Source: Aristolochia californica (Eukaryota; Streptophyta; Magnoliopsida; Piperales; Aristolochiaceae). Taken from it: DNA of 64,000 nt. Position 1 is the stretch's first letter, and every line of letters starts with the position of its first letter. Below, in pieces: positions 54,146 to 64,000 of the stretch. A model generated the notes under the pieces. That model had not been told where the DNA came from and did not search any database. It saw only the letters and a program-made list of their open reading frames with translations. A program made the position numbers and the translations under genes. The stretch is from assembly GCA_029961685.1 (NCBI GenBank), contig JARWKL010000012.1, forward strand, positions 14,803,227-14,867,226, read 5' to 3'.

Positions 54146-54720
54146 TCAAAGAAGGGACCCGAAGACATAATTTTTGAAACCCAACTGTAAAATCAAGTAG
54201 TGGACTCTTTGGACATCTCGCAACACCTCACCAGATATCAAGACCACTGGTCTTGACAAACAGGAATTGTAAGTTACCTTTGAGAAAACATTCGATATGA
54301 AGAGATCCTCGGATTCATCCCGCAATCCAAGGTCACCAGCGAAATCACCATCAGAAGCACAAAATTCATTCAAGTGGGTGTCAACGATTCCAACACCGAA
54401 CTTCATTCTCAGATTATTGTGGAAAACATAAACGAAGGGCCAGAAGATTTCATCTTCCGCAACAATATCATTATTAAGGGCCTGTTCAAGCAGTTTCAGA
54501 TTGAAACCCTTTGGACCCGACCTCTCATCTTCCGCCAGGGCAATGATTTCTACTTCAAAATCGAAGTCTCCTGATTTTTTTGCCTTTCGGTGTGCATAAC
54601 CCATCAATGGCAAAAAAATGAAGCTACTGAGAAAGTCGAGCCTGATTTGTTCCTGAGGGCGAACAAAAGCCGCACTGTGCTTCTCCACTTGGTTAAAACA
54701 GTGGAGGAGTTAGGGCAACC
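54146..54720 (-). pseudogene. Unrecognised gene fragment, exon-like
   Basis: A 180-codon minus-strand open frame with MGYAHRKAKKSGDFDFEVEI, SGPKGFNLKLLEQALNNDIV and DLGLRDESEDLFISNVFSK, followed by AAG|GTAACT, a plausible splice donor. Acidic, soluble-looking. Not recognised. Confidence 0.45.
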
Positions 54721-55259
54721 TTTTTTTGAGACAAAGGAGGGACGACTGAATTGATTCCTCAATACAGAGTCAGATCGGAGTTTTTCTGTCTTCTGTTATG
54801 GGAGACATTCTGCTGGCCGTGAGAAGGGGTTTTATGAGGTCGAAGCCAAATCAGCCATTATTGACGCGGTTTTGGTAGAATACCCCTCCGATTTTGGATT
54901 TCCAAGGTCCTTCTCGGAGATTCTCCTAGTTCCCGATTTTGGATTTGAGTCCCCAATTTTAGATGTTCCCGCCGCTGGAGAAACAGATGGCTCTCAGATT
55001 TCTTGCGTTTCTTGCCCGTCCGAGATAACTTCTCGAGCGACTGCGACAACGAGTTTCTCTATCACAACAATGATTTGAGGTCATGTGACCTTTTCTATGG
55101 TAGAAAAATTCTCTATTGCTAAAAATTTAATGGAAGATGCATGCCACCTTTCGTCAAATGCTATATACCATGCGCGTATTTCTTCCAATTGATGGCGCAT
55201 GGCAATTCATTTTTCTTGGGACGTAGAGTTGCTCATTGTATTCCCGCTTTGAGACTAGT
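54721..55259 (-). other. 5' interior of gene-carrying LTR element
   Basis: Moderately GC, with frames such as EKLSRTGKKRKKSESHLFLQ on the minus strand; could be further leader or captured sequence. The primer-binding remnant lies at about 55246-55257. Confidence 0.4.
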
Positions 55260-55613
55260 TGTTATGGTTCTGGATCTGACAAATGGATTTGTAAGGAGGA
55301 AGAAGAGAAAGACGAAAGTCAAGCAAAAGGGAAGCTTAAAAACCCTAGGTTCGTTGAGTTGAATGCTCACCCCTGAGCTCGTTGAGGAGAACTGAAAACC
55401 CTTGTTTAACCTAAATCAATGCTTGCCTTTCTCATTACTCTTACCCCTTAAATGGGGTTCACCCTTACAAGGTTTAAGATAAAATATACAAAAATACCGC
55501 TTTAAATAAAATTTTCCAAAAATGCCCTTGTGGCCTATTAATTCTTTAACTGAAATAAAATAAATAAAATTAAAGAAAAAAATTAAAATAATTATGTTAT
55601 TGCGTGCATAATA
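55260..55613 (-). repeat. 5' LTR of the gene-carrying element
   Basis: 354 bp, pair of 51693-52044. Its outer end is ATA instead of ACA. Confidence 0.93.
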
Positions 55614-55648
55614 GACTTGAGATCCTAAAATCATTGCTATGATACCAG

Positions 55649-55977
55649 GTTGATTTTAGGATCCCATGATGATTAATTAAGAACAAATTACTCTAGGAAA
55701 TGAAGAATCAAAGAATCGAATAAGCAGGAAGACAAAAGAGAGAAGAAAGAGAGAAAGAGAAAGAGTGATGGGATGAATTTTCAGCGGAGAAAATGAGAGC
55801 ATGGAAAAGAGGATTAGGGTTGAGAAAACATAACTTATCCTTCCCTTAACTTCTATTTGTAAGTGTTAAATTTTAACAATTACATCAATGCATTTTAGTC
55901 TAAGAAGGGTGGAAAATGGACAAGAAATAAAGAACTTTTACATCACTACCACTATAGATAAATTACATATTCTAACA
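55649..55977 (-). repeat. 5' LTR of outer minus-strand copia-like element
   Basis: GGTTGATTTTAGGATCC...ATTCTAACA, with a reversed primer site TGCTATGATACCA at 55635-55647 directly left of it. The gene-carrying element inserted about 35 bp into its leader. Confidence 0.75.
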
Positions 55978-56201
55978 ACCAAAGTTAAGTTTTTAAAGGA
56001 AATCCAAACAAGATGGAGAATAGAAGATGGAGTGTTTTTAGCTAAAGCTATTGAAATCAAAGAATGATCAAATAATGAAAACCAAGAAAAGTTTTTTTTA
56101 GTTGAAGTTACATATTCGCTAACTTGAAGGGGAAAAAGAGAAGAATATATATGCTAAGAGAAAGCTCAACAGTCGAAGTCCATAGAAGTGACAAAAAAAT
56201 A
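55978..56201. other. Short unassigned spacer
   Basis: A-rich, no homology seen. Confidence 0.4.
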
Positions 56202-56517
56202 TTTTTGGAAGACTAAAGTTCCTTTTCTTTTTATTCTTAAGTCTTACATGACACTCACAATAAGAAGTCTCAAGAAGCCAGAATTAATATGGTGGAGTCA
56301 CAGAAGAGTTTCATGAAAGGAGGTCTCACAGAAGAGTTTCAGTTAAAGGTGTTTTAGTAATGCTAGTCTTCTATTTATGTTTAAATTTTTAATTATTCTA
56401 GGACATATCTTTTAGTGTTTACTTTGGATTTTGCTTGTCCTCTACTATAAATAGAGGCTCATTGTACTCAAATTACATCAAGTCAACGAAGTATTTCTCT
56501 TTTTCAAAAATTCAACA
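56202..56517 (+). repeat. 5' LTR (family A)
   Basis: About 316 bp; ends AAAATTCAACA. The start is eroded (ATTTTTGGAAG for TGTTGGAAG). Confidence 0.82.
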
Positions 56518-56535
56518 TGGTATTAGAGCCGATTC
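56518..56535 (+). other. Primer-binding site
   Basis: TGGTATTAGAGCCGATTC, one change in the tRNA-Met core. Confidence 0.9.
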
Positions 56536-57380
56536 TATGAGTTGACTTGGTCAATCCATAGAGAGAATGTGATCCGTTTTTTTATCTATTATCTCTAGTA
56601 GTTTAGGTTCGTATTCTTTTTTTTTTTTTTTTTCATTTTTTCATGTCAGGGACAACTGTTGGTTTCATGGTTTTTGCACCTCCATACTTAAGTTTTCATA
56701 TTGAAAACTATATATTGATGGAAATGTCTTCAATTTTGATTCTAAATCAAATAGAATTTTTTCAATCATAATATTTTACATAGAGAAATTGATATTTGAA
56801 GCAACTACAAAAAACTTTGTTTTTAGGGCAATTATAAGCGATTAGGATTGAGACTTTATATGGTAATTATATGTCTAAAGAAGCAAGTATAATTCTATCT
56901 TCTACCTTATCAAACCAATTCATAATTTGAGTTTTCTAGAGGGAGATATGATTTTTTCAAGGGTCAATGGTCGTGTTGGCCTAAGAAGAAAGAGTGCTAA
57001 GTTCGGCCAGATTATAGAGTCTGAAATCTATCAGAATATTTATCTCAAAAGGAGCATATATTATAAAGAAAAATTATACATAGATGAAAGTTATTGAAGT
57101 TTAGTTTCATAAGGAGAAAGTTTTATGTCAATCTTATCTATATTTAAGGAGATATTCGAATTGGAGTTGGCAAGGATCAAACAACAGAACAATGAAAATC
57201 ACTAGGTCATAAAAGATTCAATAACGGATCTTTTTACGTCAATTTAGGTGTCAATTTAAAGATCTTCGAATCTAGTTTATTGAGAAAAAAATCTTTTATA
57301 ATTCAGAGTAATATTTTTTTAGATATCCATATCATAAGTACCAAAGAATTAATCACTCCATGATGTGCTAGTTCAAAGAA
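56536..57380 (+). other. Non-coding interior shared with family A
   Basis: No gag homology. Matches 14015-14905 of copy 1 in scattered blocks (GAATGTGATCC, TCTAGTAGTTTAGGTTCG, AATCACTCCATGATGTGC). The match ends near 57370. Confidence 0.7.
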
Positions 57381-58620
57381 ATGTGCTATAAAGCCAATGA
57401 CCATTCAGAATTGACAAGGGCTAATCTAGCCTTTATAAGTGATACAAAAGACGAGCAACCCACAAAATCAACAACACAATTTTTTTTTTCTAATGAAGAG
57501 TATGAGCTATTTCAAAAAATGAAGACAATGCTGGGTTTTTCTCCTAGTTCCTCCGCGACTACTGCTGCCACTACTGCTTCAGGTATGCTATCTGCCTCAT
57601 CTTCATCTTGGATAATTGACTCATGAGCCTCCGAGCATCTTACAGGTAACAAAAATTTATTACATTTTCTATCTTAGAGTCTTTCACACAAGTTTGTTGG
57701 AGCTGATGGTTCTCAAACCAAAGTCCAAGGGAAAGGTTCCACTTCTGTCACCCCATCACTTCCGCTCTCTGATATTCTTTTCGTTTCTACTTTCCCTTTG
57801 AATCTATTATCTGTTTGTAAGCTAACAAAATATTTTAATTCCTCTGTTACCTTCTCACCCACTTCATGTGCCTGTTAGGATCTTATAACGAAGCAGGTGA
57901 TTGGTGGAGGCCATGAACAAGGGGGGTTTTACTACTTGGATGTGCCAAAAATAAATATGGTTTCTTCTACTGAAAATGAGACACGGTATGGCACAATCGG
58001 TGGGGACATCCTTCTGCACAGTCTCTTCATTATATGTTTCCTTCTCTTACGGTAAGGTCAGAATTTCATTGTGAGGTTTGTCAATTGAGTAAACATCAAA
58101 GGAGTACATACTCTCCTCGTCCAGAAGTCAAAAGTGTTACTCCATTTTTTGTTAATTCATACTGAGGTTTGGGGGCCGTTGAGTGTCTCCAATATTTCTC
58201 AAGCAAATTATTTTATTACATTTATTGATGATTTCACTCGCGAAACTTGGTTGTTTATGTTTGAGGAGCGTTCTGAGATACCATTCATTTTAAAGTCATT
58301 TCATGCTATGGTACTCACACAATTTGGTCAGAAAATAAAAATTCTCCAGTCTGATAATGCCAAAGAATATGTTTCCAAAGACCTTGACTCTTTTTGTCAA
58401 GAAAATGGCATTATCCATCAAACAACATGTGCCTACAAAACTCAACAAAACAATGTAGACGAACGAAAAAAATCATCATATATTTTCGGTAGCTCGAGGT
58501 TTATTATATGTCATGAAAGTTCCATACTTTTATTGGCCTCATGCAGTCCTTATGACTTGCTTTCTTATAAATCATCTACCATCTACCGTTCTTGGTAATA
58601 AATTTCCTTACTCTTGATTA
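57381..58620 (+). pseudogene. Copia gag end, protease and integrase
   Basis: YELFQKMKTML is the gag/protease linker. SSSWIIDS*ASEHLTGN at 57606-57647 is the protease active site with Gly replaced by a stop. The zinc region (HNRWGHPSAQ...FHCEVCQLSKHQ) is near 57990-58095. The integrase core has FITFIDDFTRETWLFMFEER, ILQSDNAKEYVSKDLDSF and NGIIHQTTCAYKTQQNNVDE. Stops and shifts are frequent. Confidence 0.9.
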
Positions 58621-60584
58621 TTACCAAATGATGATCCATTTTTATTACCTTTGAAAGTCTTCGGATGTCAATGTTTTGTTCATAATTCATTACCTAGACA
58701 CAGCAAACTTGATCCTAAATCTATCATGTGTATCTTTTTGGGATACTCTCACACACAAAAGGGTTATGTTTGTTATAGTCCTACTCTTCAATGTTTATTT
58801 GTGTCCAGGGATGTACTTTTTTTTGAAGGCTCCTCATTTTATTCTGATAGTGCTCCTCTTGGTCTGTCCTCAGTACCGGGTTCCCCTCGATGGGGTGTGC
58901 CTCATGATATAGGGATTATTCAACCCCCATAGCAGGTGGCCAACACCACACCTACCGAGTTAACAGATCCAACAAAGGTAAGTCCTTCATCACCAGTTAT
59001 ATTTGGCCCTCAATATGATACTCGTCCTATTGATATAAGGAAAGAACCTCGATCATGCACTAGACCTTCTACTTCTCATCCCATTTCAAATTTTGTGTCT
59101 CATCGTTGCCTCTCACCTTTATATTGTCAGTTTCTTTCTTCTATTTCCTCCATATTTGTTCCACAAATCTATCAGTAGGCTCTACAACATTCAGGGTGGA
59201 AGGCAGCAATGGATGAAGAAATGAAGGCCCTTAATGACAATCATACATGGTCACTGGTTCCTCTTCAAATAGATAAAAAACCCATTGGTTGCAAGTAGGT
59301 TTATATTGTCAAACATAATCCGGATGGGTCAATTGCACTACTGAAGGCTCGACTGGTTGCCAAAGGTTATACTTTGTGTTATGGAATTGATTATGAAGAA
59401 ACCTTCTCTCCAGTGGAAAAAAAGAACTCGGTACGTATATTATTATCTCTGGCGGCCAATTCATCATGGCCGATATATCAACTTAATGTGAAAAATGCAT
59501 CTCTTAATGGTGATATTAAAGAAAAAATTTACATGCAACAACCACTTGGGTATGTGGATGAGGGGGAGTCAGTATGCCACCTAAAAAATTCTCTGTGGTC
59601 TAAGGCAGTCCCCTCGGGCATGATTTGAGAAATTTAGTCAAACCATCATACGGACCGGCTTTCATAGATGCTCTGACGATCGCTCAGTATTTATTGAAAA
59701 TACACCAAGAGGTAAGGTGATTTTGGCTGTATATGTTGATGATATTATTTTAACTGGAGTGATTCCGAGGGCATTCAGAAAACAAAGGAGAAAATATGTG
59801 GTGAATTCAAGACGAAGGATCTTGGACTACTTAAATATTTTTTGGGTATTGAAGTATTACAATCCAAACATGGGATTGTGCTTTCCCAAAGGAAGTATGC
59901 CATTGATCTACTAGAGGAGACAAGAATGATGGGGTGCAAACCAAAAGACACTCCTATGGATGCTAATACAAAATTATGTGGAGCCACTGGAGAAGATGTA
60001 GATATTGGGAAATATCAAAGACTAGTGGACGACTTATTTACCTGTGTGTAACAGGGCCGGATAGTTCATATGCAGTAAGGGTGGTAAGTGGCAAGCACTT
60101 GAAAGAATACTACGATATCTGAAAGGAGCTCCAGGAAGGGGGCTTCTCTATAAAAACCATGGTCATTTCACCATCAAAGGATTCTCAGATGCAGACTAGG
60201 CCAGATCCCTAGATGACAGAAAATCTACTTCAGGATTTTGTACGATGGTTGGAGGGAATTTGGTTACATCAAAATAAAAAAATAAAACTTAGTAGCATGG
60301 TCTAGTGCAGAAATAGAATACAGGGCCATGACACACATTGTTAGTGAACTCATATGGATAAGATCTCTTCTCACTGAATTGGGATTCTACAAAGAAGCTC
60401 CAATAGATCTATACTGTGATAATCAAGCAGCAATACACATTACATCGAATCCTGTCTTCCATGAAAGAACAAAGAATGTTGAAGTGGACTGCCATTTTAT
60501 ACGAGAAAAGTTCCAAGCTGGTTTCTTATCTCTGAAGCATATATCATCACAAAGTAAAGTTGTAGATATTCTCACCAGACCGGT
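58621..60584 (+). pseudogene. Copia integrase end, RT and RNase H
   Basis: VFGCQCFVHNSLPRHSKLDP, CIFLGYSHTQKGYVCYSPTL and FGPQYDTRPIDIRKEP lead to RT: AAMDEEMKALNDNHTWSLVP, RLVAKGYTLCYGIDYEETFS, AVYVDDIILTG and GIEVLQSKHGIVLSQRKYAI. RNase H has SSAEIEYRAMTHIVSELIWI, LYCDNQAAIHITSNPVFHER and KVVDILTRPV, where it is cut. Frameshifts near 59760 and 59620 and several stops. Confidence 0.92.
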
Positions 60585-60722
60585 TGTTGAATTTAGGATC
60601 CCTTTTCCATAATTCTGAGCAAGAGAAAGAAGAAAGAAAAAAAGAAGAAAAGGGAAGAAGAGCTCTCGGGTAGAGAGAATAAAAAATAAAAGAGAAAGGA
60701 GAGGTTGCACCAAGCAAAGAGA

Positions 60723-60783
<61 letters not shown>

Positions 60784-61238
60784 ACTCGAGATTGAGATGT
60801 GTAACTCGATGAATTCCAAATTACAACACCTCTATTTATAGTAAAGGAAGAGGTAGAGTCCTTATACAATTTGCCTTTCAATGCTAATTACATTCTAAAT
60901 CTAACTCTCTAAGATAAGTCTATTCAAACTAATCTACTAGAAGACTAATATGAGTTCAACTAGAACTCTTTCTTCATTCATGTGAATTGAGAGAGGAGGC
61001 CAGCTCATGGCCTTATCCTTGTGGGTCCCTAATGATCTTCCAGCTCATGTTGATAAGGTTTCCAGCTTGTGAGATATTTGTGGGTCCCACTTGATCTTCA
61101 AGTCTTCTAACTCAATTCAACTTGTGCTTCTTAATTCCTTACCTCGTGCTTGCTTGGGTGAGGACTCTTCTTGGTCTCCCATGTCCTCATGGTGGGTCCC
61201 ACTAGCTCGAGCACCATGGTGGGTCCCACATTGTAACA
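60585..61238 (-). repeat. 3' LTR of minus-strand copia
   Basis: 654 bp, TGTTGAATTTAGGATCC...ACATTGTAACA in plus reading. It contains a long GA microsatellite at 60717-60780 and CTATTTATAGTA (reversed TATA box) near 60830. CTTCCCGTCAAGCTGGGGG at 61239-61257 is the reversed polypurine tract. Confidence 0.9.
60717..60780. repeat. GA microsatellite
   Basis: About 30 GA units with one GTGA interruption, inside the LTR. Confidence 0.97.
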
Positions 61239-61245
61239 CTTCCCG

Positions 61246-61890
61246 TCAAGCTGGGGGTGAGAAGACATCATAAATGCCCAACTTGCTGCATATGGTAGAC
61301 ATAATCTTGTGAGTGACTGGCATGGTGAGAATATCTATAACTTGACTTTGTGATAATATATGCTTCAAAGATAAGAAATTAGCTTGAAACTTTTCTCGTA
61401 TAAAATGGCAATCCACTTCAATATGCTTTATTCTTTCATGGAAGACTGGAGTCAATGTAATGTGTATTGCTGCTTGATTGTCATAGTATAGATCTACTGG
61501 AGCTTCTTCGTAGAATCCCAATTCAGTGAGAAGAGATCTTATCCATACGAGTTCACTAATAGTGTGTGCCATGACCCTATATTCTGCTTCTGCACTAGAC
61601 CGTGCTACTACATTTTGCTTTTTGTGTTTCCATGTAACCAAATTCCCTCCAACCATCGTACAAAATCCCGAAGTAGATTTTCTATCATCTGGGGATCTGG
61701 CCCAGTCTACATCTGAGAATCCTTTGATGTTGAAGTGACCATGGTTTTTATAGAGAAACCCTCTTGCTGGAGCTCCTTTAAGATATCGTAGTATTCTTTC
61801 AAGTGCTTGCCAATGACTAAGTTGTGGCTTGTGCATGTATTGACTTACCGCACTTACTGCATATGAAATATCCGGCCTTGTTACACACAT
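61246..61890 (-). pseudogene. Copia RT thumb and RNase H
   Basis: An open minus-strand frame of 214 codons: [100 protein letters not shown] and IYDVFSPPA, then the stop. RNase H acidic residues D, E, D are present. The DNQ motif and SSAEAEY are typical copia RNase H. Confidence 0.93.
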
Positions 61891-62905
61891 GTAAATAAGT
61901 CATCTCACTAGTCTTTGATATTTCCCAATATCTATATCTTCACCAGTGGGTTCACATAATTTTGTATTCACATCCATAGGAGTGTCTACTGGTTTGCATC
62001 CCATCATTCCTGTCTCCTCTAGTAGATTAAGGGCACATTTCCTTTGGGATGGCACAATCCCATGTCTGGATTGTAATACTTCAATACCCAAAAAATATTT
62101 AAGTAGTCCAAGATCCTTCGTCTTGAATTCAGCACATATTTTCTCCTTTGTTTTCTGAATGCCCTCGGAATCACTCCCAGTTAAAATAATATCATCAACA
62201 TATACAGCCAAAATCACCTTACCTCTCGGTGTATTTTTAATAAACACTAAGTGATCTCCAAAGCATATGTGAAAGCCAGCCCGTATGATGGCTTGACTGA
62301 ATTTCTCAAACCATGCCCAAGGGACTGCTTTAGACCATATAGGGATTTTTTTAGGTGGCGTACTGACTCCCCCTCAATCACATACCCAGGTGGTTGTTGC
62401 ATGTAAATTTCTTCTTTAATATCACCATTAAGAAATGCATTTTTCACATCAAGTCGATATATCGGCCATGATGAATTGGCCGCCAGAGATAATAATATAC
62501 ATATTGAGTTCATTTTTTCAACTGGAGAGAAGGTTTATTCATAATCAATTCCATAGCACTGAGTATAACCTTAGGCAACCAGTTGAGCCTTCAGTCGTGC
62601 AATTGACCAATCTAGATTATGTTTGATAGTATAAACCCACTTGCAATCAATGATTTTTTTCCTGTGGGAAGCGGAACCAGTGATCATGTATGATTGTCAT
62701 TAAGGGCCTTCATTTCTTCATCCATTGCTGCCTTCCACCCTGGATGTTGTAGAGCCTCCTGATAGGACTGTGGAAAAGATATGAAGGAAATAGAAGAAAG
62801 AAACTGGCAACATAAAGGTGAGAGGCAATGATGAGACAAAATTTGAAATGGGGATAGAAGTAGAAGGTCTAGTGCATGATCGAGGTTCATTTCTTATAGC
62901 AATAG
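61890..62905 (-). pseudogene. Copia reverse transcriptase
   Basis: Two open frames (62247-61900 and 62513-62247) give SICILLSLAANSSWPIYRLD, VKNAFLNGDIKEEIYMQQPP, LAVYVDDIILTGSDSEGIQK and GIEVLQSRHGIVPSQRKCAL, with the catalytic YVDD intact. A shift at about 62250 and damage near 62520-62680 break the frame. Confidence 0.93.
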
Positions 62906-63194
62906 GACGAGTATCATATTGAGGGCCAAAAATAACTAGTGATGAAGGACCTACCTCTATTGGATATTGTAACTCGGCAGGTGTGGTGTCAGCCACTTGC
63001 TCTGGGGGTTGAATAATCTCTGTATCACGAGGCACAACCGGTCGAGGGGAACTTGGTACTGAGGACAGACCAGGAGGAGCACTATCAGAATAAAATGAGG
63101 AGTCTTCAAAAAATGTTATTTCCCTGGACACAAATAAACGTTGAAGAGTAGGACTATAACAAACATAACCCTTTTGTGTGTGAGAGTATCCCAA
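62718..63194 (-). pseudogene. Copia integrase C-terminal and linker region
   Basis: SHTQKGYVCYSPTLQRLFVS, EDSSFYSDSAPPGLSSVPSS and VIFGPQYDTRPIAIRNEPRS make up the linker between integrase and RT, matching 58740-59060 on the other strand. Confidence 0.9.
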
Positions 63195-64000
63195 AATGAT
63201 ACATATGATAGAGTTAGGATCAAGTTTCTGTGTCTAGGTAATGAATTATGAACAAAACATTGACATCCGATGACTTTCAAAGGTAATGAAAATGGATCAT
63301 CATTTGGTAATAATCTAGAGTAAGGAGATTTATTACCAAGAATGGTAGATGGTAGACGGTTTATAAGAAAACAAGCAGTAAGGACTGCATCAGGCCAATA
63401 AAATTATGAAACTTTCATGGCATATAATAAACTTTAAGCTACCTCAAGAATATGATGATTTTTCCGTTCTGCTACACCATTTTGTTGAGGAGTGTAGGGG
63501 CAAGATGTTTGATGGATAATGCCATTTTCTTGACAAAAAGAGTCAAGGTCTTTGGAAACATATTCTTTGTCATTATTAGACCGGAGAATTTTTATTTTTT
63601 GACGAAATTGTTGAGTAGCATAGCATGAAATGACTTAAAAATGAATGGTATCTCAGAACGTTCCCCAAATATAAACAACCAAGTTGTGCGAGTGAAATCA
63701 TCAATAAATGTAATAAAATATTTTTCTTGAGAAATATTGGAGACACTCAAGGGCCCCCAAACATCAATATGAATTAACAAAAATGGAGTAACACTCTTGA
63801 ATTCTGGACAAGGAGAGTATGTACTCCTTTGAATGTTTACTCAATTGACAAACCTCACAATGAAATTCTGATCTTACTTTAAGAGAAGGAAACATATAAT
63901 GAAGAGACTATGCACAAGGATGTCCCAACCGATTGTGCCATAACAGTGTCTCATTTTCAGTAGTAGAAACCATATTTATTTTTGGCACGTCCAAGTAGTA
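63195..64000 (-). pseudogene. Copia integrase core and zinc finger
   Basis: HIDVWGPLSVSNISQEKYFI and FIDDFTRTTWLFIFGERSEI lie in one frame (63780-63592). The next frame carries KIKILRSNNDKEYVSKDLDS, where the second catalytic Asp (SDN) is Asn, and [18 protein letters not shown] with the catalytic Glu. HNRLGHPCAQSLHYMFPSL and FHCEVCQLSKH lie at the right edge. The element leaves the window here. Confidence 0.9.

Larger units (their letters stand above)
51693..55613 (-). mobile_element. Non-autonomous gypsy-like LTR element carrying gene fragments
   Basis: LTRs 51693-52044 and 55260-55613 match closely. Perfect GACTT duplications lie at 51688-51692 and 55614-55618. On the minus strand a decayed primer site (TAGTCTCAAAGC) follows the right LTR, and a gypsy-style 3' end with GAGGACAAGCTC and CCCAAGGGGTGTAATG precedes the left LTR, similar to the chromovirus at 5030-5058. 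The 3.2-kb interior has no gag or pol but several gene-like blocks, including PPR repeats. Confidence 0.9.
56202..60584 (+). mobile_element. Copia element with family A 5' end, 3'-truncated
   Basis: The 5' LTR (56202-56517), primer site and about 850 bp of non-coding interior match family A copy 1. From 57381 the element encodes gag end, protease, integrase, RT and RNase H. It is cut at 60584 inside the 3' end of RNase H by the LTR of the next element. Confidence 0.9.
60585..64000 (-). mobile_element. Copia element, minus strand, runs off the window
   Basis: It starts with its 3' LTR at 60585-61238 and the reversed polypurine tract, then RNase H, RT and integrase toward higher coordinates. 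Its pol is clearly the same family as 57381-60584 and is less damaged. It inserted into the RNase H end of that copy, so the two lie tail to tail. Confidence 0.94.

Noticed and set aside
1..64000. CRISPR arrays, operons, bacterial mobile elements, tRNA or rRNA genes
   Set aside because: Nothing of the kind is visible; introns and plant retroelements show it is eukaryotic nuclear DNA.

Overview
The window is nuclear DNA of a flowering plant. It is dense in degenerate LTR retrotransposons, plant L1-type LINEs with a C-terminal RNase H, and a hAT-like DNA transposon. It contains one intact cellular gene that is easy to miss because its exons are 50-141 bp and three of its introns are packed with transposons.

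The cellular gene is a mitochondrial-type WHIRLY gene (WHY2 orthologue) on the minus strand. Its eight coding exons are 40685-40636, 39964-39852, 39595-39498, 39355-39260, 24894-24800, 24627-24554, 20167-20079 and 6837-6697. All seven introns are GT-AG, all phases fit, and the exons sum to exactly 756 nt (251 residues plus stop) with no internal stop. The gene spans about 34 kb. Intron 4 (14.4 kb) is a roughly 0.42-kb intron that received a sense-oriented copia element. A hAT-like element, a solo LTR and a 6.4-kb LINE then landed in that copia. Intron 7 (13.2 kb) holds an antisense copia with two 5'-truncated LINEs and a non-autonomous LTR element, itself hit by a third LINE. Intron 6 (4.4 kb) holds two solo LTRs in inverted orientation plus LINE and copia debris.

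Layout by region: 1-1224 is the 5' end of a minus-strand LTR element. 1225-5836 is a decayed Ty3 chromovirus ending in a chromodomain and 3' LTR. 5837-6696 is the WHY2 downstream flank and 3' UTR. 6697-40685 is WHY2 with its loaded introns. 40686-42348 is its 5' UTR and upstream flank. 42349-45340 holds a solo LTR, a non-autonomous LTR copy and AT-rich sequence. 45347-50880 is a minus-strand Sirevirus-like copia with an env-like downstream ORF; its reverse transcriptase is split by an LTR that is itself split by an inverted relative. 51693-55613 is a non-autonomous LTR element with 5-bp target duplications, carrying PPR and other gene-like fragments. 55649-64000 holds a minus LTR, a plus-strand copia with a non-coding 5' part, and a convergent minus-strand copia that runs off the window.

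Many transposon boundaries were fixed by matching target-site duplications (TSDs), which gives the order of insertion directly. No transposon pol gene here is intact. Beyond WHY2 the most interesting items are the hAT-like element carrying the start of a ribosomal protein L6 gene, the LTR element with gene fragments, the four related solo LTRs, and the non-autonomous LTR family that appears both alone and fused to a copia pol.
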